Source: Chryseobacterium gleum
GTDB taxonomy: Bacteria > Bacteroidota > Bacteroidia > Flavobacteriales > BACL11
NCBI GenBank assembly: GCA_945865535.1
Contig: CAMBDW010000005.1
Span: forward strand, 48,439 to 112,438
Length of the DNA stretch: 64,000 nucleotides
Direction of reading: 5' to 3'
Shown here: one piece after another, positions 51,606 to 61,332 of the stretch
How positions within the stretch are numbered: position 1 is the stretch's first letter
Layout: every line of letters starts with the position of its first letter
Notes under the pieces: generated by a model
The model's database searches: none
Seen by the model: the letters and a program-made list of their open reading frames with translations, nothing else
Told to the model about the DNA's origin: nothing
Made by a program: the position numbers and the translations under genes

Positions 51606-52418
51606 ATGCATAATCTTTTACGATTTATAAAACTAAATCAGTTTCTATTATTATTTATCTTAATAGAGGGATTGTCTGTTATCTTACTGCTTCAAAATAA
51701 TAGTTATCAAGCTAATCGCACAATAAAATTTAGCATGCAATATACTAGCGCTTTTTATAATTATGCGAATTCTTTCTCTGATTACCTAGCACTAAAAGAA
51801 ACAAATGATTATCTGATAGCAGAAAATGCCAAGCTACATGGATTAGTGCAAAATAATGAGTATTTTATTGATTCAACCTTGTTTCAAGATAAAAACTTTA
51901 ACTACATAGCGGCCAAAATCATAAATAATTCCGTAAAAAAACGTAATAATTTTATCACTCTAAATAAGGGGAGTAAAAATGGAATAAAAGAGGGAATGGG
52001 TGTTGTTTCAAATCAAGGAGCTATTGGTATTGTACACTCGGTAAGTGAAAATTACGCATTAGTTATGTCACTTCTACATCATAAATCTGCCATTGGGATT
52101 TTCTTGAAGAAAAACAGCCATACTGGAATTTTAACATGGGAAGGATTTGATTATAGAACTGCCACAATTAGCGATTTACCAACACATATACCTCTTTATG
52201 TTGGTGATACAATAATCACTAATAGTTACAGTAATATATACCCTGAAGGGGTAACTATTGGAACTATAGTTGATTTTAAAAAAAATGAGGATGGTTTTTA
52301 TACTATTAATGTGAATTTATTTGAAGATTTTAATAATTTTAGATACGTATATGTAATTCATTCTAAAGAATCGGAAGAACAAAAACTACTTGAAAAAATA
52401 ATAACTCAAAATGAATAA
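51606..52418 (+). CDS. mreC: Rod shape-determining protein MreC
   Basis: MreC is a bitopic membrane protein that links MreB to PBP2 in the periplasm. A single membrane segment (about residues 12-29: LLLFILIEGLSVILLL) is followed by a helical region and a beta-barrel domain with GSKNGIKEGMGVVSNQGAIGIV, the typical MreC turn sequence. At 270 residues it is normal length. mreD overlaps it by 8 bp. Confidence 0.93.
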   Translation: MHNLLRFIKLNQFLLLFILIEGLSVILLLQNNSYQANRTIKFSMQYTSAFYNYANSFSDYLALKETNDYLIAENAKLHGLVQNNEYFIDSTLFQDKNFNYIAAKIINNSVKKRNNFITLNKGSKNGIKEGMGVVSNQGAIGIVHSVSENYALVMSLLHHKSAIGIFLKKNSHTGILTWEGFDYRTATISDLPTHIPLYVGDTIITNSYSNIYPEGVTIGTIVDFKKNEDGFYTINVNLFEDFNNFRYVYVIHSKESEEQKLLEKIITQNE

Positions 52419-52914
52419 GTACTACGCAAAATATCTTTGGTTACTACCATTATTCTTTTTACTGCAAGTATTAGTTCTAAATGAAATTCTCTTTTTAACT
52501 TATATAAATCCTTATCTTTACTTAGCTCTAATTATAAGTTTGCCTTCTAAAACATCAAAATGGTTTCTACTAGTTTATGCTTTTATAATAGGGTTTTTTA
52601 TCGATCTTTTTGGTGGCAGCTTAGGGTTTCACTCAACCGCAGCCGTTTTTATTGCTTTTATTAAGCCTGCTATTTCAAAAATTACAATCCCTCTTAATGT
52701 CTTAGGAGATACTGACGAAATAACTTTGAATAAAGTTGGCAGTAAATCCTTTATTGTATTCTCATTACTGATGATTCTAATACATAATACCATCTTATTT
52801 AGTTTAGAACACCTTCATTTTAATTTTCATATTTTAATCAAAATAATAGCGAGTAGTCTAGTTACATTAGTCCTTGTATTAATTTTAGAGGTCTTTAAGT
52901 CTTCTAAAAAATGA
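52411..52914 (+). CDS. mreD: Rod shape-determining membrane protein MreD
   Basis: A 167-residue protein with five or six hydrophobic segments. The helical stretch LVYAFIIGFFIDLFGGSLGFHSTA is the form expected of MreD. Sequence conservation in this family is low, so the position between mreC and mrdA (PBP2), with overlaps on both sides, carries much of the assignment. Confidence 0.88.
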   Translation: MNKYYAKYLWLLPLFFLLQVLVLNEILFLTYINPYLYLALIISLPSKTSKWFLLVYAFIIGFFIDLFGGSLGFHSTAAVFIAFIKPAISKITIPLNVLGDTDEITLNKVGSKSFIVFSLLMILIHNTILFSLEHLHFNFHILIKIIASSLVTLVLVLILEVFKSSKK

Positions 52915-54731
52915 TAAAATTCAAAAACCGATATGAGATAGTTGCTGGAATTATGCTACTAATTACAATTATCTTTTTATCGAAACTATTTTACATACAA
53001 GTAGTGAATGACAACTACAAATTCTCTGCAAACAATAATGCATTGCGCTATGATGTACAGCAAGCCGTTAGAGGATTAATTTATGACAGAGATAGCAATC
53101 TGATTGTTGCTAATGTTCCTGCTTACGATTTAATGATAATTCCAAGAGAGTTAAAAGACAAAAAAATGGATACTCTTAAATTTTGTAACCTTGTTGAAAT
53201 TACAAAAGAAACATTTATTGAAACCTACAAAAAGGCGGCAGAATATTCAACATATAAAGAAAGTGTATTTATAAAACACCTTAGCAAAGAAAGCGCGAGT
53301 ACTCTAGGAGAGAGTTTATATGAATTCCCAGGTTTTTATTTACAAAAACTTACTATGCGTGAGTATCCAACCAACGCAGCCACGCATGTAATTGGATATT
53401 TAGGTGAAGTTAATTTACAAAAAACGGAAGAAGATAATTTTTATATTAAGGGAGATTTAACGGGAATGAGTGGGGTTGAAGCTGCTTATGAAGACAAGTT
53501 AAGAGGCGCTAAAGGAATGGCTATAAAGCTTGTTGATGTCCACAATAGAGATCAAGGAAAATTTCAAGAAGGAAAGTTTGATACCTCATCTATTGCTGGC
53601 AGTAGCCTAATTACAACTATTGATATTAAATTACAAGCATATGGCGAAGAGCTTATGAAAAATAAAATGGGAGCAATTGTAGCAATTGAGCCTTCCTCAG
53701 GAGAAATTCTAGCTTTAGTATCAGCTCCAACCTACAATCCTAATTTGTTAATCGGAAGAAAAAGATCAGAGAACTATAAAGTCCTTGCAGAAGATAAAAA
53801 CAAACCACTTTTTAATAGGGCAATACAAGGAGCGTATCCACCTGGATCTACCTTTAAACTTATAAATGGGTTAATCGCTCTTCAAGAAGGAGCTATTACA
53901 GTAGATCAAAATTTTAGCTGTGCAGGAGAAAATGGCTATTTTTATGGAAAAAATAATAATGTTGGTTGTCATCCACATCAAACCCCTGTAAGTCTTATAA
54001 AAGGAGTTGAAATTTCATGTAACGCCTATTTTTGTGCTATTTACAACAAATACTTTAACAAGTTTAAGTCCACTATTGAAGCTTACGATACTTGGAATAA
54101 GCATCTTACTAGTTTTGGAATTGGTAATTATATGAATAATGACTTTATTACTGGATCGCCTGGATTTCTTCCAAAATCATCTTATTTTGAAAAACTATAC
54201 AACAGCGGTTGGAATGTTAATACAATCATCTCTATGGCTATTGGTCAAGGAGAGTTATTACTCACTCCAATACAAATGGCTAACATGACTGCCATACTTG
54301 CAAATAGAGGATTTTACTACACTCCTCATATTGTAAAGCATATTTCAGGGCAAAAAGCAATTGATAACAATTTTACAAAAAAGAAATATTGCACTATTGA
54401 ACCAAAAAATTTTACTCCAATTATTGAAGGAATGAGACAAGTAATTGAAAGTGGGACTGGTCAAAAAGCAAAAATTCCTGGAATTGAAATTTGCGGAAAA
54501 ACAGGTACTGCCCAAAATCCTCATGGTGAGGATCATTCTATTTTTATTGCTTTTGCCCCAATGCACAATCCAAAGATTGCTATTGCAGTTTATGTTGAAA
54601 ATGGAGGATTGGGAGCTACTTGGGCTGTTCCAATTGCATCATTAATGATAGAAAAATATCTAAATGACACCATTACAAATACAGTCCAAGAAGCCTTTAT
54701 ATTAAATGGAAATTTAATAGCAAAAGAATGA
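52911..54731 (+). CDS. mrdA: Penicillin-binding protein 2
   Basis: PBP2 is the transpeptidase of the rod complex. One membrane anchor (residues 10-28) precedes a dimerisation/pedestal domain with VRGLIYDRDSNLIVANVPAY. The active-site motifs are STFK at 313-316, SCN at 369-371 and KTG at 530-532. At 606 residues it is full length. The start overlaps the mreD TGA and the end overlaps the rodA ATG, so the operon is fully coupled. Confidence 0.95.
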   Translation: MIKFKNRYEIVAGIMLLITIIFLSKLFYIQVVNDNYKFSANNNALRYDVQQAVRGLIYDRDSNLIVANVPAYDLMIIPRELKDKKMDTLKFCNLVEITKETFIETYKKAAEYSTYKESVFIKHLSKESASTLGESLYEFPGFYLQKLTMREYPTNAATHVIGYLGEVNLQKTEEDNFYIKGDLTGMSGVEAAYEDKLRGAKGMAIKLVDVHNRDQGKFQEGKFDTSSIAGSSLITTIDIKLQAYGEELMKNKMGAIVAIEPSSGEILALVSAPTYNPNLLIGRKRSENYKVLAEDKNKPLFNRAIQGAYPPGSTFKLINGLIALQEGAITVDQNFSCAGENGYFYGKNNNVGCHPHQTPVSLIKGVEISCNAYFCAIYNKYFNKFKSTIEAYDTWNKHLTSFGIGNYMNNDFITGSPGFLPKSSYFEKLYNSGWNVNTIISMAIGQGELLLTPIQMANMTAILANRGFYYTPHIVKHISGQKAIDNNFTKKKYCTIEPKNFTPIIEGMRQVIESGTGQKAKIPGIEICGKTGTAQNPHGEDHSIFIAFAPMHNPKIAIAVYVENGGLGATWAVPIASLMIEKYLNDTITNTVQEAFILNGNLIAKE

Positions 54732-55990
54732 GAATAGCAAAAAATATTTTTGACAATATTGATAAAATAAGCATTTTATTTTATGTATTGCTCGTATGCT
54801 TAGGATGGATAAGTATTTATGCTTCACAATATAATGACGACACCTCTTTTGCTCTTGATCTTACATCAAGATATGGGAAGCAATTTCTTTTTATTATTGT
54901 TGCATTCTTTTGTGCTTTTTTAACCTTAATCATTGATTGGAAATTTTTCTATTCTCTGTCTTACGTTTTTTACATTTGTATTATTCTGCTGCTGATTGGC
55001 GTACTCTTTAAAGGAAGTGTAACTGGAGGATCTATGTCCTGGTTCGAACTAGGTTCATTTAAATTTCAACCTTCAGAATTTGCCAAATTTACAACTGGAC
55101 TTGCACTGGCTAAATATTATAACAATATTCATTTTAAAACAATTTCCTTACTAGATAAACTTAAAACTTATGGAATAATACTACTTCCATTTCTGCTTAT
55201 TGTTTTGCAAAATGACTTAGGTACTGCTCTAGTTTTTACTGCTTTTGTACTCGTTCTTTATCGTGAAGGTTTATCAGGAAATATTTTGATTTTTGGAATT
55301 ATAATTGGTATTCTTTTTTTACTGACATTATTAGTAGAAAAATTACTGTTAACAAGTGTCTTTGGAGGAATTATACTACTACTAATAATATTGTTGCGAA
55401 AAAAAAAGAAAGAGATTATTGTTCTGATAAGTATATTTATTATTTCCACTTCATTTATTTTTAGTGTTAATTATATCTTTAATGAAATATTGGCTCCTCA
55501 CCAAAAAACAAGAATTAATGTTTTGTTAGGCAAAGAAATTGACCCTCAAGGAGCGGGTTACAACTTAATACAATCTAAAATTGCAATTGGAAGTGGGGGT
55601 TTTTTTGGAAAAGGGTTTTTAAAAGGAACTCAAACGCGATTTGATTTTGTGCCTGAACAAAGTACAGATTTTATTTTCTGTACTATTGGAGAGGAATGGG
55701 GATTTTTAGGTAGTCTTTTTTTTATGATTTTATATATTGGATTGCTTTTGCGAGTCCTTTTTTTAGCTGAAAGGCAAAAAAACAATTTCAGTAGAATCTA
55801 CGGCTATAGTGTTGCAACTATCCTTTTTATGCACTTTTGTATTAATATAGGTATGACAATTGGATTACTTCCTGTAATTGGAATTCCTTTACCATTTATT
55901 AGTTATGGAGGGTCCTCTTTAGTTGGATTTACGATCTTACTTTTTATTTTTTTAAACCTAGATTCTTACCGCCTACAGATTTTAAGATAA
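54728..55990 (+). CDS. rodA: Peptidoglycan polymerase RodA
   Basis: RodA is the SEDS-family glycosyltransferase that polymerises glycan strands with PBP2. Ten hydrophobic segments are visible. Family motifs are the extracellular MSWFELGSFKFQPSEFAK, the long loop QGAGYNLIQSKIAIGSGGFFGKGF and the C-terminal IGIPLPFISYGGSSLVG. At 420 residues it is complete. It closes the operon and is followed directly by a hairpin terminator. Confidence 0.95.
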   Translation: MRIAKNIFDNIDKISILFYVLLVCLGWISIYASQYNDDTSFALDLTSRYGKQFLFIIVAFFCAFLTLIIDWKFFYSLSYVFYICIILLLIGVLFKGSVTGGSMSWFELGSFKFQPSEFAKFTTGLALAKYYNNIHFKTISLLDKLKTYGIILLPFLLIVLQNDLGTALVFTAFVLVLYREGLSGNILIFGIIIGILFLLTLLVEKLLLTSVFGGIILLLIILLRKKKKEIIVLISIFIISTSFIFSVNYIFNEILAPHQKTRINVLLGKEIDPQGAGYNLIQSKIAIGSGGFFGKGFLKGTQTRFDFVPEQSTDFIFCTIGEEWGFLGSLFFMILYIGLLLRVLFLAERQKNNFSRIYGYSVATILFMHFCINIGMTIGLLPVIGIPLPFISYGGSSLVGFTILLFIFLNLDSYRLQILR

Positions 55991-56021
55991 AAAAAGCCCA
56001 TCATTTCTGATGAGCTTTTTT
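55989..56021. terminator. Bidirectional terminator between rodA and ppiD
   Basis: The hairpin AAAAAGCCCATCA / TGATGAGCTTTTT with loop TTTC sits directly after the rodA stop and 17 bp from the convergent ppiD stop. The single mismatch becomes a G-U wobble in the minus-strand RNA, so it should work in both directions. Confidence 0.75.
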
Positions 56022-56037
56022 AAATTTCATATTTTTC

Positions 56038-58140
56038 TTAATAAAAATCTACTCTATTATCTTGCACATCAGCAGCTTTTTTTAATGCATTGTATGATGC
56101 ATTATTTGCATAAGAACTTGCCTGTGTTTGCATATTTAATTTTTGTACCCCAAAATCTGCTTGTGATGTTGCCTTATCAATAGCAGTAACTTGAACAACA
56201 TAGACCCCATTTCTACCTGAAATAGGAGATGAAACGGCACCTACCTTATTTGCAAAAATACCACCAACTAATTCTGGCTCATAGCCAATGCCTTCTAGGT
56301 TTAAATTTGCAAATGTAGTTTTTTGACCACTCACAACTGAAATGTCATTTGCGCTAGCAATTGAAGCTAAATCAGAAGTTTTAATGCTTTTTGAAATTTT
56401 TGAAGCTTTCTTTTCTTTTATGACCAAAGCGGTAATTTGTTCTTTGATGTCCTCTAATTCTGGGACTCCTTTTACATATTCTTTTGTTAGATAGGCAACA
56501 GCATATGAATTATCAAATTGGAATACTTCAGAAATTGAACCCACTTTAGCAGTAGTATACATCCATCTTACTAACTCTCTAGAGTTAGGAAGCCCTGAAA
56601 TAGTTGGTTTATTAGGAGTAACTTTTTTATCACTTCTTTTTGCCAAATTATCAGTTACAATTAATGTATCAAAACTAACCCCATCATTAAGAATCTTAGC
56701 TGCAAACTGAGCCGCTTGACTATAGTAAGCATTAACTGTTTCAGTACTTGGCTCAACAGTTCTATCGATATATGCAATCTTAGCTTTCTTAACCGATTTA
56801 CTAGTTTTCGTAACTTGAATTAGATGAACCCCAAATTGTGTTGTCACCAATGATAAATCGCCAATTTTAGAAGTAAAACAAACTTCATTAAATTCATCAA
56901 CCATTACACCTTCTTGGAACCAACCTAAATCACCTCCTTTAATTGCAGATCCTTGATCTTCTGAATTTTGCTGAGCAAGTGTCCCAAAATCAGCTCCACT
57001 TTCAATAGCTAATTTTAAAGCAGTCATTTTTTTACTAACTGAATCTAAACTCATTGTTTGGGTTGGCTTTAATAATATATGCCTTGCTTGTACTGAATCA
57101 GAACGAAATGCTACCTCTGCAAGTTTAGCAATTCTATAAACGCCAGTGTTAGTTAAATAAGGTCCAATAACTGTTCCTTTTGTAGTATTAAATAAATCTT
57201 TCCAATTCGGATCTTGCAATTCATCTTTAGTATTGTATGTAAATCTTGAATTTGTATTATCAGAATTTCTTCTTGCCATTAATTCATAATCATCAGAAGC
57301 TTCAAAATCAACAACCAACTTAGTAATTTCTTCTTTTGTTATAGCATCATCTTCTACTGAAGGAACAACAGTATAAACTACAAAATCAACGTCTTTTGAT
57401 GCTTCTTGTTCGTATTCAGCTTTATGAATGGAATAATACGCTTCTAATTCGTCATCAGTAGGTTTAACATCAGCATCATTAATGGATGTAAATGGAATAA
57501 CAACATAATTAAATGCTGCCGTATCCATCTCTGCATGAAACTGAATTTTCGCTTCTTCAGTAGTAGTAAACATTGCTTTTCCAACCAATGAATTGTATTT
57601 TGAAGTTTTGATCAAATCAATTAAATATTTTTGAAATCCTACCCATCTAGTTAGAGCTTCTCCAGTTGTATCTTGGTCAATTTGCTGTAAATATCCAAGC
57701 ACTTTTGTTCTATCAAACTGCCCGGTTGCAGGATCTTGAAAAGAAGGAATTTTACTTATTTCAGGATGCACATTAATACCAGAAATACGCTCCATCCATT
57801 CATCATCAGAAACAGCAACTCCTAATTCTTCAAACTGATTTTTCATCACTAACTCTCTAACATACTGCTCCCAAATTTGATCTCTAATTTGCGCAAGAGT
57901 AGTTTGGTCTAAAACAGCTTGTTGATTCTGTGATTTCCAATTTTCAATACCCTCATCTACCTTTTGCTGAAAGCTTTGTATTGAAACATCCTCACCAAGA
58001 ACTTGTCCCACATTGCCATCATTAGCTACGCCAGAGTTAGTAGATTTTAATAAATCTCCTAAAATAAAAGCCAGCATTGCTATTCCAATGACTGCTAATA
58101 ATAAACCTGATTTGCTTCTAATTTTCTCTAGTGTTGCCAT
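56038..58140 (-). CDS. ppiD: Membrane-anchored periplasmic peptidyl-prolyl isomerase/chaperone, PpiD/SurA-like
   Basis: The 700-residue protein has a short cytoplasmic N-terminus, one membrane anchor (LLLAVIGIAMLAFILGDLL) and a SurA-N-like helical domain with QIWEQYVRELVMKNQFEELG. A parvulin (PPIC) domain lies in the middle, starting ARHILLKP and ending FGVHLIQV. A second partial parvulin-like region and helices finish the protein. This is the PpiD architecture. It assists folding of proteins emerging from Sec. The gene is the last of the coaX-to-ppiD block and is separated from corC by 80 bp holding an inverted repeat. Confidence 0.88.
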   Translation of the reverse strand: MATLEKIRSKSGLLLAVIGIAMLAFILGDLLKSTNSGVANDGNVGQVLGEDVSIQSFQQKVDEGIENWKSQNQQAVLDQTTLAQIRDQIWEQYVRELVMKNQFEELGVAVSDDEWMERISGINVHPEISKIPSFQDPATGQFDRTKVLGYLQQIDQDTTGEALTRWVGFQKYLIDLIKTSKYNSLVGKAMFTTTEEAKIQFHAEMDTAAFNYVVIPFTSINDADVKPTDDELEAYYSIHKAEYEQEASKDVDFVVYTVVPSVEDDAITKEEITKLVVDFEASDDYELMARRNSDNTNSRFTYNTKDELQDPNWKDLFNTTKGTVIGPYLTNTGVYRIAKLAEVAFRSDSVQARHILLKPTQTMSLDSVSKKMTALKLAIESGADFGTLAQQNSEDQGSAIKGGDLGWFQEGVMVDEFNEVCFTSKIGDLSLVTTQFGVHLIQVTKTSKSVKKAKIAYIDRTVEPSTETVNAYYSQAAQFAAKILNDGVSFDTLIVTDNLAKRSDKKVTPNKPTISGLPNSRELVRWMYTTAKVGSISEVFQFDNSYAVAYLTKEYVKGVPELEDIKEQITALVIKEKKASKISKSIKTSDLASIASANDISVVSGQKTTFANLNLEGIGYEPELVGGIFANKVGAVSSPISGRNGVYVVQVTAIDKATSQADFGVQKLNMQTQASSYANNASYNALKKAADVQDNRVDFY

Positions 58141-58185
58141 ATGTTTGTTTTGATTTTATTAAAGTTGGCGAATATACAATTGTTA

Positions 58186-58213
58186 TTTTAGATATAAAAA
58201 TCTTAATCTAAAA
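58186..58213. repeat. Inverted repeat between corC-like gene and ppiD
   Basis: TTTTAGAT (58186-58193) and ATCTAAAA (58206-58213) form a perfect 8-bp inverted repeat with a 12-bp spacer. It lies just after the corC-like stop codon and 46 bp before the ppiD ATG. No clear U run follows, so it may be a weak terminator or a binding site. The half-site TTTAGA also occurs in the feoA operator, with a different spacer. Confidence 0.4.
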
Positions 58214-58220
58214 TCAACTT

Positions 58221-59471
58221 CTATCTAGCAGAAACAACTAATTTCACTTCCTGAATTGTTGTTTTGCTTACATTGATAATTGTAAAATGATAGCCTTTAA
58301 ACTCAATTATATCCTCTTTTTTAGGAATCTTCTCCAAAAAATCCAACAATAATCCTGAAATAGTTTCATATTCATCCGATTCAGGTAGTGCTAAATTATA
58401 CTTCCTATTAATGTCCTCAACATAATCTCTTCCAAGCAAGATGAATGTTGTTGGGTCTATTTGCTGATCAACTGTTTCATCAACATCATGTTCGTCAACA
58501 ATTTCACCAACAATTTCTTCAGTAACATCTTCAATTGTAATCATCCCTGCAGTTCCTCCAAACTCATCCAAAACTACTGCAACTCCCTTGTTGCTTTCAA
58601 TAAATTGATTTAACAATTCCATTGCCTTCATGCTTTCTGGCACAAAGGGCAAGGGTAGCAATATTGATTTTAGATTTTTAGGAGATTTAAATAAGTCATA
58701 CGAATGAACATAACCAATAATTTTATCAATATTCCCCTTAAAGACCAGCAGTTTTGAGAGTTTGGTATCAATAAATTTTGCTTTTACTTCATCCATTGAA
58801 GATAGCATATCAATGGCAATAATTTCAGTTCTTGGAATCATACACTCTCTCACTCTCTTTTCAGATAAATCCAATGCATTTTGAAGCATCTTCACTTCAA
58901 CACGAGTATCTTCAGCTCCTTCTGCTGACTTTACATTACTCAAAAAATCATCTAAATCTGTTTTACCAAACACCTGTTTATCTTTAGTAATATTTTGTTT
59001 TAAAACATATTTCAATATAACATGTGTAATTTTTAACATCAAAATAGATATTGGTCTTAAAAAAACAAAAAATAGCCAAATAGGTATTGAAAAAATATTC
59101 AAAATTTGATTTGGAAATACTCTGAAAATTGTTTTTGGCAAAAACTCTGCAGTTACCAAGACAATTAATGTCGCTATTATTGTTTGGATCAATAATAATA
59201 TAAAGTCCGAATTAAAAAATAATTCCAACTTTGGTGTTAATATCTGAGTCATAACAATACCATAAACCACCAAAGAAATATTATTTCCAACTAGCATGGT
59301 AGTTATAAAATCAGATTCATTTTTACTGAAAAATGCTATCATTTTTGAATAGAACTTTCCTTTACTTTTATCTAATTCAAGTTGCAATTTATTGGCAGAT
59401 ATAAAGGCAATTTCTACTCCTGAAAAAAAAGCAGAAAACAAAAGTGCCACTAAAGCTGTTGTAATAAGCAT
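58221..59471 (-). CDS. CNNM/CorC-type hemolysin-family membrane protein
   Basis: The protein has an N-terminal DUF21 (CNNM) domain with about four membrane segments, then a CBS pair around IDTKLSKLLVFKGNIDKIIG and NQFIESNKGVAVVLDEFGG. The conserved acidic TAGMITIEDVTEEIVGEI loop and a C-terminal CorC/HlyC domain follow. At 416 residues the layout equals that of GldE at 17.2 kb, but the gene context (lptC, ppiD) is different and there is no gldD beside it. Members of the family are linked to Mg2+/Co2+ efflux. I leave the symbol blank. Confidence 0.85.
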   Translation of the reverse strand: MLITTALVALLFSAFFSGVEIAFISANKLQLELDKSKGKFYSKMIAFFSKNESDFITTMLVGNNISLVVYGIVMTQILTPKLELFFNSDFILLLIQTIIATLIVLVTAEFLPKTIFRVFPNQILNIFSIPIWLFFVFLRPISILMLKITHVILKYVLKQNITKDKQVFGKTDLDDFLSNVKSAEGAEDTRVEVKMLQNALDLSEKRVRECMIPRTEIIAIDMLSSMDEVKAKFIDTKLSKLLVFKGNIDKIIGYVHSYDLFKSPKNLKSILLPLPFVPESMKAMELLNQFIESNKGVAVVLDEFGGTAGMITIEDVTEEIVGEIVDEHDVDETVDQQIDPTTFILLGRDYVEDINRKYNLALPESDEYETISGLLLDFLEKIPKKEDIIEFKGYHFTIINVSKTTIQEVKLVVSAR

Positions 59472-59490
59472 AATGTAAAAATACTAAAGA

Positions 59491-60024
59491 TTAATTAGCT
59501 GGAGTTTCAAAATTAAAAGTTCCCTGAATTTTTGAAATCGAATACTCCGTAAAATCAGGATTAGAAATAAAACCCTCTCCTTTAACAACTTCTTTATCGG
59601 TTGTAATAACAACTTTTTTATCCGTATAAATTTTGTTTTTATTTTCGTCCCAAATAAGTTCCTCAGTTTCTAATTTTTTTCCTGTTGAAGATGTTAAAAC
59701 AACACTCTGTGAAGCAGTCATTATCTTATTTATTTCATCAACCTCAGCATTTTCTGATTTTAGAACAGATTTTACTGATCCTGAATCATTATAAAAAATA
59801 ACTTCAAGTCCATTAGAAAACACCAATTGCGGTTGAATATCTTCAAATCTTTTTATGGTGGTAGCGATTATTTTAACCTTTAACACTCCATTTTTAGTAT
59901 GCAACATTTCAGCCCCTTCAATTTTCTCAATTGGAAGATTTTCTGTTGCAATAAATTCTTTTACCGCTTCAGGATCATTAGAGCATGCACAAAGGAAAAT
60001 ACTTAGAATAAAAAAGAGCCGCAT
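59491..60024 (-). CDS. lptC: LPS export ABC transporter periplasmic protein LptC
   Basis: LptC receives LPS from LptB2FG and passes it to LptA. The protein here is a lipoprotein (MRLFFILSIFLCAC, acylated Cys near 14) rather than a membrane-anchored one. It then has the repeated beta strands of the OstA/LptC fold, for example VIFYNDSGSVKSVLKSENAEV and LIWDENKNKIYTDKKVVIT. At 177 residues it is the common length for Bacteroidota. It lies between a TPR protein gene and the CorC-type gene, the usual order in this phylum. Confidence 0.82.
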   Translation of the reverse strand: MRLFFILSIFLCACSNDPEAVKEFIATENLPIEKIEGAEMLHTKNGVLKVKIIATTIKRFEDIQPQLVFSNGLEVIFYNDSGSVKSVLKSENAEVDEINKIMTASQSVVLTSSTGKKLETEELIWDENKNKIYTDKKVVITTDKEVVKGEGFISNPDFTEYSISKIQGTFNFETPAN

Positions 60025-60033
60025 ACTTTGAGT

Positions 60034-61332
60034 TTAGTCACTAGTACGCGCAGTAGTAGTTTTATTTATCCAACATCCTACAGTGTGCTTACTATTAGCT
60101 GTTATGCCATTAAAAAAACAGGTTTCTTTTGTTGGGAAATACTTTGAATAGGTATTAATACTTTTTGATGCTCTGTCTTTTGTTTCGGGATCTGACAATG
60201 CTTGTTTAAAAGCATCAACCGCTATCCAATAAACTGTTTGATTTTCAAAATCGCTTCCACAACTTTTAGCCCCAGCTACATATATGTTACCTAAACTTAT
60301 ATACGCTTCTCCCCATTCACTTTTTAACTCTAAAGCGCTATAAACCGCAGTTCTTGCCAAGGAGTAAGATCCAGATGAACGATAAGCATCCGCCAATGCC
60401 AAATAATATTTTGCTTTAGTATCCACATCTTCTTCCAAATTAATTGATTCTTTAGCAAACTTAATAGCATCAGATGTTTTTCCTTTAGCAATACTCATTT
60501 TTGACATCTTATCAGCAGAAGATGCCGTTGGCTCAAGTTCATATAATCGGCTTGATGCCTTAAAAAATAGATCAGAATCAGTACATTTTTTATCACTCAA
60601 TAATTTAGTAACTTTTTTTAACCAATTAACATCATCAGTAGTTAGGTCAAATTTTTGAGAAAATAACCCAATCAAATCATCACAATTAGCATAAGGAGTA
60701 AATAACTCTTCAATGATTTCGGAATACTTGATAAAATCTTCTGCTGCTTTCGATTTATTGGTAATATTAAAGTCAATAATTACAGATACCAAAGCATAGG
60801 CCTCTAATACATCAGCTTTTGTTTTAGTGCCTGATTGCTTTAGATTTATCATAGCTCTCATATAACCATAAACTGCTTGAACGGAAGCATTATTATCATC
60901 TAAATCTAATGATTGTTGCAAATAACCAAGCGCTTCTTGACTTCTAGCTTTATCAATTTCAACTAATTCAAAGCCCTTAAGCCCTAATACATATCCTTCT
61001 TCTTTAAAATACTTAATTCTTTGATCAAAAACCATCATTAAGGTATCAATATAAGCGGCCTGATTTCCTTTATCAGTCTTTATTTTTTCCTTAATTATTT
61101 TAGGGCCATTCTTGTATATATTTTGACTTGATTCTGGGCAATTTTTAAAAGTCCACATCCAAGGATTGTAAGCATCAGTAAAGTTGTTCTGCTTATAGTA
61201 CTCGCGAAACATTGATAAGTTTTCTTTACATTTTTGCTCATCTGCGCCAAAATTGTCTTGAGCATTAACATTTAAACTAGATAAAATTACTCCAACTAAA
61301 ATTAATATTCTTTTTACCATTTTATTAATCAT
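60034..61332 (-). CDS. Exported tetratricopeptide-repeat protein
   Basis: A 432-residue protein with a signal peptide (RILILVGVILSSLNVNAQ) and helical repeats through the whole length. The clearest are LGYLQQSLDLDDNNASVQAV and, near the C-terminus, YLALADAYRSSGSYSLARTA and EAYISLGNIYVAGAK. Translation may start at residue 1 or at the Met at residue 5; the second fits the basic start of a signal peptide better. It overlaps the OMP gene by 8 bp and precedes lptC by 9 bp, so it is part of the envelope block. Its role is unknown. Confidence 0.75.
   Translation of the reverse strand: MINKMVKRILILVGVILSSLNVNAQDNFGADEQKCKENLSMFREYYKQNNFTDAYNPWMWTFKNCPESSQNIYKNGPKIIKEKIKTDKGNQAAYIDTLMMVFDQRIKYFKEEGYVLGLKGFELVEIDKARSQEALGYLQQSLDLDDNNASVQAVYGYMRAMINLKQSGTKTKADVLEAYALVSVIIDFNITNKSKAAEDFIKYSEIIEELFTPYANCDDLIGLFSQKFDLTTDDVNWLKKVTKLLSDKKCTDSDLFFKASSRLYELEPTASSADKMSKMSIAKGKTSDAIKFAKESINLEEDVDTKAKYYLALADAYRSSGSYSLARTAVYSALELKSEWGEAYISLGNIYVAGAKSCGSDFENQTVYWIAVDAFKQALSDPETKDRASKSINTYSKYFPTKETCFFNGITANSKHTVGCWINKTTTARTSD

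Noticed and set aside
58221..59471. Second gldE
   Set aside because: The domain layout is the same as GldE, but there is no gldD neighbour and the context is lptC/ppiD. It is better left as a CorC-type family member.
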